The position numbers were made by a program, and so were the translations under genes. This document shows positions 1 to 7,076 of a stretch of DNA of 43,557 bases, piece by piece (position 1 is the first letter of the stretch; every line of letters begins with the position of its first letter). This stretch comes from Verrucomicrobiota bacterium (GTDB taxonomy: Bacteria; Verrucomicrobiota; Verrucomicrobiia; Verrucomicrobiales; Verrucomicrobiaceae), in NCBI GenBank assembly GCA_963204975.1, contig CAUJJC010000054.1:1-43557 (forward strand), written 5' to 3'. Under the pieces are notes generated by a model that saw only the letters and a program-made list of their open reading frames with translations, was not told the DNA's origin and ran no database searches.

Positions 1-2138
1 CTGAACTCTGTCTGAACCTAGGTGTCAGCATCGCCGAAGGCCTTCACTACCTGCATCGGAACAAGCTCATCCATCGCGACGTCAAGCCGTCCAACCTCGT
101 CTTCATCAATGGCCAGTGCTGTCTGGCCGACATCGGATTGATCACCTTGCTCGGGCAACGCACCTTCGTGGGCACCGAGGGCTTCGTGGCACCGGAAGGC
201 CCTGGCACGCCTGCATCGGACATCTTCAGCCTGGGCATGGTCTTGTATGAAGCCAGCACGGGCAAGGACCGCCTCGATTTCCCCGACCTGCCCTCGTATC
301 GCGATGGCGGCTCCTCGTTGCAATTATGGCGTCGCCTCCAGGACGTCATCTGCGTCGCCTGTGCGACCAAGGCCGGCCAGCGCTACGAAAATGCCCAGGA
401 GATGGCGCTTGCCCTGCGTGGCCAGCCTCTGCCCTCGCAACGGCGGAAGATGTTCGTCATCGGTGGAGCGATTGCCGCTCTCGCGTTTACCAGCATCGGC
501 ATGTGGATCACGCAGGCGCGGAAGCCCGGCGGCGTGCTGTCCTCCGAGCAAGTGGTGGCCCAACCGCTGCTGACACTGCGCAGCGATCCGGCGGGAGCGC
601 AGGTGTTTGCCGGTGAGGACTTGTTAGGCGAGACGCCCCTCGATCTCAATCCTGTCGAGGGCGTGCCGACGATTTACCAGTTCCGCAAGACCGGCTTCAA
701 GCACTACGAGCTGGAGCACACCACCAGCTCCAGCAAGCCCGTGCTGCTCACCGTGAAGCTGGAGAAATCACGCCTCCCGCAGCAAGGCGAGCGCTGGACC
801 AACAGCCTGGGCATGGACTTCATGCCTCGTCAGGGCGGGCACATCTCGCAGGCCCCCGTGGAGATGAAGTTTTACCGCAAGTTCGTCGAGGCAGCGGACC
901 ATCCTTTCGAGGGCAAGGTGGTGCAGTTCCAGAGCGGCAAGGACAGCAAGGAAAGCCATTACATCGTGGTCGTGCCACCGAATGACACCGAGGCCTTTCG
1001 CTACTGGCTGACGGATCGTGACCGCAGCGATGGAGCGCTCAGCCAGGAGCATCACTACGAGATCGAGCGCTTCTACTACATGGATGACAAGAGCGCCGAT
1101 GAGACGCCCGATTCGGAGCCCCCGGAGGCGAAGGATGGGCAGGCGTTTTATTTGCGCGTGGTGCGGCAGACGTATGGCCGCGTCGCGATCAAGACCCAGC
1201 CCGCAGGCGTGCATGTCTTCCAGCATGACGAAAGCCTGGGCGTCACACCGGTCGAGATTCCGCGCGTGAAGTCAGGCCCGGCGGAGTTTGAATTGCGCAT
1301 GGATGGCTTCACCGATCTCGTGGTCGAAGGCGACGTGAAGGAAGGCGAGATCCTCGAAATCTATGCCGACATGGAAAAGCGGCGTGGCGTGACTTACGGA
1401 CGCGAGTGGCGCAATGCGGGAGGGATGAAATTCGTGCCCCTCGGTGATGTGCTCATGAGTGCGCATGAGACGCGATACTCAGACTTCCGGAAGTTCTGCC
1501 GAGTGAAGGGACGGCGTCCTCCGGCATTGCTCGAGGAGTCGGGCAAGAACGGATCACACCCCGTGACAGGCGTCACGCGTCAGGATGCTCGCGACTTCTG
1601 TGCCTGGCTGACCAAGGTGGATCAGGATGCCAAGTTGCTCGGGCCTGATGACATCTATCGGCTGCCCACGGACGAAGAGTGGAGCCGCGCCGTCGGTTTG
1701 CCCCTGGAGCGCGGCAGCACGCCTTCGGAGCGCAACGGGCGCATTCGTGGCATCTACCCGTGGGGCTTTGACTGGCCACCACCCGATGGCACGGACAACC
1801 TCGCCGATGCTCAGGCCGCCAAGAAGGCGGGGCTGGATGCAGTGATCCCTGATTACGATGACAATGCCTCCTTCACCGCACCGGTCGGATCACTCCCGGA
1901 CAATGATCGCGGCATCGCCGGACTCGGCGGCAACGTGAGTGAGTGGGTGGAGACAGACTTCGACAAGCCCGCCCCTGACAAGCCTGCCCTCGGCACCGTC
2001 CGTGGCGGCAACTGGCGCACGGCCAATGCGGATGAGGCGCTGTCCTCGGCCAGACTTGGCGTCGCGGAAGACACCAAACGCAACACCATCGGCTTCCGCA
2101 TCGTGGTTGCCCGCAAACCAGAGAAAGCGACACCATGA
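1..2138 (+). CDS. Ser/Thr protein kinase-PEGA-SUMF1 receptor, 5' truncated by window edge
   Basis: The frame is open from base 3 and lacks its N-lobe because the window starts inside the gene. The catalytic loop HRDVKPSN lies at about 72-95. The DFG triplet is replaced by DIG, followed by a GTEGFVAPE activation segment, so this is the C-lobe of a Hanks-type kinase. A membrane segment (MFVIGGAIAALAF onward, about 450-510) separates it from an extracytoplasmic part. That part holds two PEGA-like repeats (about 570-765 and 1180-1370, each with a DPAG or QPAG turn and a GxTP motif). A C-terminal formylglycine-generating-enzyme/SUMF1-type domain follows (about 1400-2120; YRLPTDEEW, GNVSEW, RGGNW, GFRIV). 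Between the PEGA repeats a stretch beginning NSLGMDFMP resembles a decayed SUMF1 start. It probably transmits an envelope signal to cytoplasmic phosphorylation. True SUMF1 enzymes modify sulfatases, but many members with this architecture are only binding domains. The stop overlaps the next start (ATGA). Confidence 0.9.
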   Translation, partial: ELCLNLGVSIAEGLHYLHRNKLIHRDVKPSNLVFINGQCCLADIGLITLLGQRTFVGTEGFVAPEGPGTPASDIFSLGMVLYEASTGKDRLDFPDLPSYRDGGSSLQLWRRLQDVICVACATKAGQRYENAQEMALALRGQPLPSQRRKMFVIGGAIAALAFTSIGMWITQARKPGGVLSSEQVVAQPLLTLRSDPAGAQVFAGEDLLGETPLDLNPVEGVPTIYQFRKTGFKHYELEHTTSSSKPVLLTVKLEKSRLPQQGERWTNSLGMDFMPRQGGHISQAPVEMKFYRKFVEAADHPFEGKVVQFQSGKDSKESHYIVVVPPNDTEAFRYWLTDRDRSDGALSQEHHYEIERFYYMDDKSADETPDSEPPEAKDGQAFYLRVVRQTYGRVAIKTQPAGVHVFQHDESLGVTPVEIPRVKSGPAEFELRMDGFTDLVVEGDVKEGEILEIYADMEKRRGVTYGREWRNAGGMKFVPLGDVLMSAHETRYSDFRKFCRVKGRRPPALLEESGKNGSHPVTGVTRQDARDFCAWLTKVDQDAKLLGPDDIYRLPTDEEWSRAVGLPLERGSTPSERNGRIRGIYPWGFDWPPPDGTDNLADAQAAKKAGLDAVIPDYDDNASFTAPVGSLPDNDRGIAGLGGNVSEWVETDFDKPAPDKPALGTVRGGNWRTANADEALSSARLGVAEDTKRNTIGFRIVVARKPEKATP

Positions 2139-2557
2139 GGCTTGCATGGCTGGCACTTGCCTTCGTCTTCACCGCCTGTGGTCGCGTGCCGCAGGAGGCT
2201 CCTACTTCACCGCCGCCCGTGGTGCTGCCGCAGAACTACCAGTCGCTCAGCCCTGCACAGGTGGAGACGCTGATGAAGCAAACGCAAGGTCTCGGCATTC
2301 TCGATGCGCGGCAGACCGACGAGATGCGCAATGGTCTGGGCTGGATTCCCGGAGCCCAGCCTTGTCCATGGCTCGATGGCAATCAATCGAAGCTCCAGGG
2401 TCTGGATCGCAACCAACCCTGGCTCGTGTATTGCACCATCGGTGGCCGTGCCGAATTGACCGCGCAGGCGATGGCCAAACTTGGCTTCAAGGAAGTGTAT
2501 CTGCTCAAGGGCGGCTTCGCTGAGTGGCTGGCGCAAGGCAAGCCCGTCGTGCGCTGA
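2135..2557 (+). CDS. Rhodanese-domain lipoprotein
   Basis: A 140-aa protein with a lipoprotein signal (lipobox FTAC, Cys15), followed by a Pro-rich linker and a single rhodanese domain (about residues 35-140). Characteristic elements are ILDAR (55-59), the active loop C100-T-I-G-G-R105 and the C-terminal GGFAEW. The loop cysteine would carry a persulfide in sulfurtransfer, so a catalytically competent periplasmic or outer-membrane rhodanese is plausible. The start ATG overlaps the stop of the kinase gene by 4 bases, indicating translational coupling and a joint role in envelope sensing or redox. The physiological substrate cannot be told from sequence. Confidence 0.85.
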   Translation: MRLAWLALAFVFTACGRVPQEAPTSPPPVVLPQNYQSLSPAQVETLMKQTQGLGILDARQTDEMRNGLGWIPGAQPCPWLDGNQSKLQGLDRNQPWLVYCTIGGRAELTAQAMAKLGFKEVYLLKGGFAEWLAQGKPVVR

Positions 2558-2561
2558 TGCT

Positions 2562-2855
2562 TCAGTTCAGCACCTTGGTCGCGATCTCATCCCACAAGGA
2601 ATCAATGTCCTTCGGCTTGCGCGAGGGCTTGCCCGCCTTGCTGAACCAGTAGTCCGCGTTCCATTGATCGCCTTCGATGACGTGGAGCAAGGCATGAATC
2701 CACGAGCCCATCGGGCTGTGAATGTCCTGCGCAATGCTGTGCGCTTCATCCCACTGGCCCTTCTTCGTATGCCACAGCGCCAGGGCCTCGTTCGAGAGCC
2801 CCTGGGGCGCGGCGGAATCACGGGTCGCTGAGTCGCGGAGTTCGGCGGCGGTCAT
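2562..2855 (-). CDS. Small conserved hypothetical protein
   Basis: A 97-aa soluble protein with no signal peptide or membrane segment. It is rich in Trp and His (WHTKKGQW, WIHALLHVIEGDQWNADYWF), and the helix pattern is reminiscent of a TPR-like unit. It ends convergently only 4 bases from the rhodanese stop. I do not recognise a named family. Coding is supported by a complete frame of ordinary composition and by the absence of a better frame on either strand. Confidence 0.65.
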   Translation of the reverse strand: MTAAELRDSATRDSAAPQGLSNEALALWHTKKGQWDEAHSIAQDIHSPMGSWIHALLHVIEGDQWNADYWFSKAGKPSRKPKDIDSLWDEIATKVLN

Positions 2856-2888
2856 GGTGGTGACAGTGAGAAGTCAAAAGGTGGAGAT

Positions 2889-2943
2889 GTGGAGAAGGGT
2901 CTCAGTCGTCTTCCCACCTCGTCACTTCTCCACCTCTCGACTG
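2889..2943. repeat. Intergenic inverted repeat (9-bp arms)
   Basis: GTGGAGAAG at 2889-2897 pairs perfectly with CTTCTCCAC at 2935-2943, with a 37-base loop that itself repeats GTGG/CCAC words. It lies between two minus-strand genes (MFS transporter stop at 2953 and the small gene start at 2855). It has no U-tract, so it is not a convincing intrinsic terminator. Confidence 0.4.
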
Positions 2944-2952
2944 CGAAGTAAC

Positions 2953-4344
2953 TCAATCTTCAGGGAGAGGACGGCCTTTGGTTTCAGGCAGGAAAATCAG
3001 GGCCACCAGCCCGATGAGGAACACACTGCTGATGTAGCAGGCTGCATTTCGGAAGGCATCGAGCTTCGCCGCCGCTTGTGCAATGGCATCGGCTCCCGCT
3101 GGCAATGCTGCGATAGCTGATTCGCCAAGTTTCTTCTGAAGCACACCGAGTGTGAGCGGTCCGCTCGCAGCGATGAAGCGCCCAACATTGTAGCAGAAGC
3201 TGGTGCCGGTGCTGCGCAGGCGCGTGGGGAAGAGTTCGGGGAGGTAAATGGCGAAGCCTGCGAAGAGCGAGAGCTGGCACACGCCCATGACGAAACTCAT
3301 CCAGATGTCCGAACGAGTTTCGAAGCACTGGTAGAAGAAGACGGTGGCTGCCAGAGCCGCGATGAAGGCACCGGCGAAGACGGGCTTACGTCCAAGATTG
3401 GCTGCGAGCTTGCTGAAGGTAATCATGCCGACGAAGGCACCAATGTTCAGCACGATGAGATTGGCGGCGGTCCACCACTGCTTGCCCTGCACAATCTCGG
3501 CGGCGGATTTACCCTCGGCTTTGAGCGCCGCTTCAATGGCTGGTCCGACGAGCGAACCGCTAAAGAAGCCGATGCCCCACAGTCCCACCACTGCGGACAC
3601 GCACAGCATCATGCCGAAGAGTGCGGATTTGCGCCAGCGTGCATCCGTGAAGAGGCTCAGATAGGAGCCCATCGCCTTGCTCTTGTCGGTCCGGCTGGTG
3701 GCCTTTGCTGCAAGCCACTTCTCTGGCTCCTTCAGGCGGATCATGATGAAGATGCATAGGAAGGCCGGTAGCGAACCGATCCAGAACAGATACTTCCACG
3801 ACAGCATCGGATCGACGTGGGAGAGGGACATGGCGCAAAGTCCGGCGGTGACATTGCCCACGGCCGAGAGTGCCTGGAGCATACCGAGCGCCTTGGGGCG
3901 GGCGCTTTCGGGGAGCGCATCGGCGACGAGTGCAACGGCGAGACCGAACACGCCACCCACACCAAGACCTGTCAGTGCACGGTAAATCATGAACTCAGTG
4001 ACGCTGCTTGAGAATGAGGAAAGCCCGGTGAACAGCGAGTAAATCAGCACCGTGATCGCTAGTGTCTTCGCGCGTCCGATGCGATCCCCCAGGGCACCAA
4101 AGATGAGTCCGCCAGTGGCCCAGCCTGCGACGAATACACTCATGGCATAGCCACCGAGCTTGCCGCGTTCGAGACTGTCCAGTCCTGGAGTTAGTGCGGC
4201 CACGGCATTATCGCGTGCTAGAATGAAGAGCTGCTGATCAAGGCAGTCAAAACACCATGCAGCGGATGCAACGAAGAAGACAAACCAGTGGTAGCCGTTG
4301 AGCTGCTTATACCAAGGGAGGTTGGAGTCGATGGGCTGGGACAT
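2953..4344 (-). CDS. Major facilitator superfamily transporter
   Basis: A 463-aa polytopic membrane protein with about 12 hydrophobic segments. The MFS signature loop after TM2 is present (GDRIGRAKT, the DRxGR motif), with its second-half counterpart near LGRKP. The arrangement (CFDCLDQQLF in TM1, PELFPTRLRSTG in the TM10-11 region) is typical of the sugar-porter/metabolite-H+ symporter subgroups. PELFPTRLR resembles the PxxxR(L/G)R signature of that group. Substrate is unknown. I chose the ATG at 4344 (MSQPIDSNLPWYKQLNG) because the 26 residues of the longer frame look non-coding and most relatives start just before TM1. No Shine-Dalgarno sequence is visible. Confidence 0.85.
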   Translation of the reverse strand: MSQPIDSNLPWYKQLNGYHWFVFFVASAAWCFDCLDQQLFILARDNAVAALTPGLDSLERGKLGGYAMSVFVAGWATGGLIFGALGDRIGRAKTLAITVLIYSLFTGLSSFSSSVTEFMIYRALTGLGVGGVFGLAVALVADALPESARPKALGMLQALSAVGNVTAGLCAMSLSHVDPMLSWKYLFWIGSLPAFLCIFIMIRLKEPEKWLAAKATSRTDKSKAMGSYLSLFTDARWRKSALFGMMLCVSAVVGLWGIGFFSGSLVGPAIEAALKAEGKSAAEIVQGKQWWTAANLIVLNIGAFVGMITFSKLAANLGRKPVFAGAFIAALAATVFFYQCFETRSDIWMSFVMGVCQLSLFAGFAIYLPELFPTRLRSTGTSFCYNVGRFIAASGPLTLGVLQKKLGESAIAALPAGADAIAQAAAKLDAFRNAACYISSVFLIGLVALIFLPETKGRPLPED

Positions 4345-4734
4345 GGGCGCGGATGTTGGAGAGAAAGCCGAGCCGTGGCAAGGCCAAACCGAGGGGTAGG
4401 CCATTCGACGCCGGAAGAACATTCAGCGCGCAGAGCCAGGGGCGGGTCCGTTCGGCATGGATCGCGTCAAACACACGCCGTCCGCCTCCACCGCCTCAAG
4501 CAGACCGCTGCTGGCGTCGGTGTGGGTGGGTTCTCAGGCTGAGGAGCTATGTTCGCGCCTAGCAGCTGTCAGTTCATGCGGGTGAAGGGCTTGCTGCCAC
4601 AGGCTTTGGAGGTGTTGAACTCACAATTTGCCTGGTGTTATTTACCGTAGATGAATCTGCACACAGCGAAAAGTGTTGCCTAATGTTGACATTAGCTTCG
4701 GCTATGTGAGAAAATTCACCGAAACCTCCGCCAC
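4345..4734. other. Intergenic region, A+T-richer toward its end
   Basis: This gap separates the divergently oriented MFS and kinase-like genes. From about 4619 it becomes more A+T-rich than the surrounding coding DNA and contains the inverted repeat at 4680-4695. I see no convincing gene, RNA or full sigma-70 promoter. A TTGACA word at 4686-4691 has no good -10 at the right distance. Confidence 0.5.
4680..4695. promoter_or_regulatory. Perfect 6-bp inverted repeat, possible operator
   Basis: CTAATG-TTGA-CATTAG is a perfect palindrome with a 4-base centre, about 40 bases before the kinase-like gene. It overlaps a TTGACA word. Position and symmetry suit a dimeric regulator site; no regulator gene is adjacent. 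Confidence 0.35.
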
Positions 4735-5631
4735 TTGAATGAACGCACAGGACAGCTTCAAATCGACTTCAGGACGGGTAGACCAACAGGTATTGTCGGT
4801 AATCGTATCTCAGAACCTGAGTGGCGAAGCATCGCACTCCTTAATAGCCACCGAGCGGGCGTTATCGAGACTGCAATTGGAGAGCATTCATCCAGGCAAT
4901 CGGCTTCGGCTGATGGCTGGCTTGAGCATGTTGCCGGAAAAGCGGCGCGGTTAGAAGTGCCCTTGATTCCTCTATCAAGGCTGGGCTTGACGTTGGAGGG
5001 CGATGGGTATCTGCAATCCAACACCCTGACTCGCATGAGAGAAGGGAGAGAAGCTTCGGCGTGGAAAGATGAGCAGTTTAGCTGTGTCTATAAGCTATTC
5101 GATCTTCGAACTGATGGTTCGCTTGGAATGAAGCTGATCATATCGATGATCGACGAATATGAATGTCGAGTCGAATACGCTAAAGCAACCATCACGGATG
5201 TTCTGACGCGCCAATGCACCACCCATAAAGCTGGTGCCTGTCCGACTGAGATTGTCGGGCTCAGTGAGTCATGTGACTACCTGATCTGCAAACAACCTTT
5301 CTGCGATGACTATGTGAGTCTGGAAGACGATAAACACAGTGCTGCCGAGAATATGAAGGCAGTGCGACCGACCGGCACATATGGGGCCGATGTGTGGCTT
5401 TACTGGATCGAGGACAAGGCATGGATTCTTGGTGACCTCCACAAAGGCAACATCCGAAGACTACATGGTTCCATTCCGACGGTGATTGACTGTCTTGTTG
5501 GTGAAGTGCCACCAGAGGTGATGACCAAACATGCGGCGATAGGCAGAGCGATAATAAGAGCAAAGGAGTGGCGAAAAGGAAACAAACCGAAGCCAGAGGG
5601 CCTCATTCTAAATTCCGACGACGACCTCTAA
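4735..5631 (+). CDS. Divergent kinase-like protein (polyvalent-protein kinase type)
   Basis: A protein of about 298 aa. VYKLF followed by a GMKL strand resembles N-lobe strands beta2/beta3. The segment WILGDLHKGNIRR (about 5425-5463) matches a kinase catalytic loop (D..H..N), and VIDC about 15 residues later supplies the second metal-binding Asp. This layout, together with EIVGL and ICKQPF between them, recalls the kinase domain found in phage and plasmid polyvalent proteins. The frame opens with TTG at 4735. No in-frame ATG occurs before residue 101, and an ATG at 4739 opens a 71-codon overlapping frame instead, so either TTG is used or the 5' end carries a frameshift. Base composition is less G+C-rich than in neighbouring genes, and the gene lies beside a broken hsdM, suggesting horizontal origin. 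Its target is unknown. Confidence 0.55.
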   Translation: MNERTGQLQIDFRTGRPTGIVGNRISEPEWRSIALLNSHRAGVIETAIGEHSSRQSASADGWLEHVAGKAARLEVPLIPLSRLGLTLEGDGYLQSNTLTRMREGREASAWKDEQFSCVYKLFDLRTDGSLGMKLIISMIDEYECRVEYAKATITDVLTRQCTTHKAGACPTEIVGLSESCDYLICKQPFCDDYVSLEDDKHSAAENMKAVRPTGTYGADVWLYWIEDKAWILGDLHKGNIRRLHGSIPTVIDCLVGEVPPEVMTKHAAIGRAIIRAKEWRKGNKPKPEGLILNSDDDL

Positions 5632-5687
5632 CTGTGTTCTATCAGTCCCGCTGTGCTTTCGTTGCAGCGGTCAACAGGCAAGGTGCA

Positions 5688-5817
5688 GTGCCAGCGTCCT
5701 GGACTGCGCTTGGCGAACCATCCGCAGCTATCGAATACACCCCACGCATCCCCGTGCGTTCCCCTCGGCCCATGCCGCAAAGCTCCAGAGGGCTGCAGCA
5801 CTCCACAACGCTGGCGC
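5688..5817. repeat. Palindromic REP-like element, diverged copy (copy D)
   Basis: The outer arms at 5688-5707 and 5798-5817 form an imperfect 20-base inverted repeat (GTGCCAGCGTCCTGGACTGC against the complement of GCACTCCACAACGCTGGCGC). Each arm matches the arms of the elements flanking the transposase at 42746-43303 at 17 or more of 20 positions. The inner segment AAAGCTCCAGAGG is also conserved. The left inner hairpin of the other copies is lost. The element lies in the frame-open but non-homologous tail of the hsdM fragment. Confidence 0.8.
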
Positions 5818-5927
5818 GCGACTCGGTAGCAGGGCCGCAGGCGTGGGCGGTGCATCGGCGAAAGGAAGAACTCCCAGGAAGCCCGTTCTGGCAGAGGCTT
5901 GCTTGGGGAGGTGATTTTCCATAGCCT

Positions 5928-5947
5928 GTCAAGAATCGTCTCCTGAC
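5928..5947. repeat. Second short palindrome at the hsdM break
   Basis: GTCAAGAATCGTCTCCTGAC is an imperfect palindrome (GTCA-A/G-GA arms) lying 9 bases from the point where HsdM homology ends. On the minus strand it reads GTCAGGAGACGATTCTTGAC, and it is preceded by an A-run and GG. Its form resembles the short GTCA-type palindromes associated with REP transposases elsewhere; this is pattern recognition only. Confidence 0.5.
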
Positions 5948-6634
5948 CCTTTTCTCCATGCCGCCGGAGCCGCAGGCGGGGTCGTAGATGCGGCCTTTGT
6001 AGGGGGCGAGCATCTCGACGAGGCAGCGCACGACGCAGGACGGGGTGTAGAACTGGCCGCCGTTCTTGCCCTCGGCGCTGGCGAAGCGGGTGAGGAAATA
6101 CTCATACACGCGGCCGAGCAGATCGACGGAGCGGTGCGTCTTCTCGCCCTCGCTGGCGGCGGTGAGGCTGATGGTGGCGATGAGGTCGATGAGTTCGCCG
6201 AGGCGGTGCTTGTCGAGGCCGGGGCGGGCGTAGTCTTTGGGCAGGACGCCTTTGAGGCGCGGGTTGTCGCGCTCGATGGCGACCATGGCGTCATCGACGA
6301 CTTTGCCGATGGTGGGCTGCTTGGCGTTGGCCTGGAGGTGGGACCAGCGGGCATCGGCGGGCACCCAGAAGACGTTCTCGGCCTTGTATTCGTCCGGGTC
6401 TTCGGGATTGGCCCCGGCGTAGTCGCCCTCTCCGGCGAGGAGCTTGGCGCGGTGTTCCTCGAAGGTGTCGGAGATGTATTTGAGGAAGATGAGGCCGAGG
6501 ACGACGTGCTTGTATTCCGCCGCGTCCATGTTGTTGCGCAGCTTGTCGGCGGCGAGCCAGAGCTTGGCCTCGAAGCCGATGTTGGCGGTGCTGGAAGAGC
6601 CGGAGTCGGGCTTGCTGGATGCTTTTCGGGCCAT

Positions 6635-7076
6635 GTGATTCAAAAGGAAGGGGTGCCTGGAGCTTGGGGGGCGTCGGACGAGCCAGGGGCGATGACTTGA
6701 GCAAGGCGTTAGCTCATCATACGAAGTCCTGCCAGTGAAGTTCTCTGCCTAGTTAATCAGCAAAGGGATGCCCTGAGGAAAGGATGAAGGGAGCAGGGAG
6801 CAGGGAGCAGGGAGCAGGGAGCAGGGAGCAGGGAGCAGGGAGCAGGGAGCAGGGAGCAGGGAGCCAGGACCCGGGGTTTGGGGGCGAGTTTTGTGCTTGC
6901 CTTGGTGTGCGGCGTGGCTGCAAGGACGTGTTTTCGGGCACTTTTCCTTTCCGAATCGCTCATCGAACGCGGGTTTCATGGCCCCGGTGCTGGCCTTTGA
7001 GCGTTAGCGAAGGTGGTTCTCGCGGGCTGCGTCTTCCTGCCAGACAGTTCGCTTTTCCTTCGTAACATCGCGCTCG
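6635..7076. other. Intergenic region holding heptamer array
   Basis: No gene is supported here. Besides the heptamer array (6789-6864), a weak hairpin word pair TTGAGC/GCTCA occurs near 6698-6716. The region separates hsdM and the secreted hydrolase, which are divergently transcribed. No clear promoter was recognised for either. Confidence 0.5.
6789..6864. repeat. Heptamer tandem array (GGGAGCA, about 10.9 copies)
   Basis: Ten perfect head-to-tail copies of the 7-mer GGGAGCA run from 6789 to 6858, followed by a partial copy to 6864. Because 7 is not a multiple of 3, all frames on the complementary strand read through as Ser-Leu-Leu-Pro-Ala-Pro-Cys repeats, which are not real proteins. The array is intergenic and slippage-prone. 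Confidence 0.97.

Larger units (their letters stand above)
5642..6634 (-). pseudogene. hsdM: hsdM fragment, type I restriction methylase truncated after motif I
   Basis: From the ATG at 6634 the protein follows the HsdM N-terminal helical domain ([30 protein letters not shown]). It then enters the N6-adenine methylase domain ([18 protein letters not shown]) and reaches the SAM-binding motif DPACGSGGM at about 5957-5983. Immediately afterwards homology stops: the frame continues through repeat DNA to 5642, giving a nonsense tail of about 107 residues. The catalytic NPPF motif and the rest of the domain are absent, and no hsdS or hsdR is nearby. Intact HsdM is about 500 aa. It cannot be an active methylase. 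The longer frame would begin at a TTG nine bases upstream; the ATG is preferred. Confidence 0.88.

Noticed and set aside
4686-4714. A sigma-70 promoter starting at TTGACA before the kinase-like gene
   Set aside because: At 16-18 bases downstream there is no -10-like hexamer; only the palindrome was kept.
4739-4954. A 71-codon ATG-started gene overlapping the kinase-like gene start
   Set aside because: No recognisable motif and a short length; kept only as a possible sign of a frameshift at the 5' end of the kinase-like gene.
4735-6634. A complete prophage or integrative element
   Set aside because: No integrase, attachment repeats, structural phage genes or tRNA are present; only a kinase-like gene and an hsdM remnant.
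6749-6979. Short proteins of SLLPAPC repeats across the heptamer array
   Set aside because: A 7-base repeat keeps all frames open on one strand, so the frames are an artefact of the repeat.
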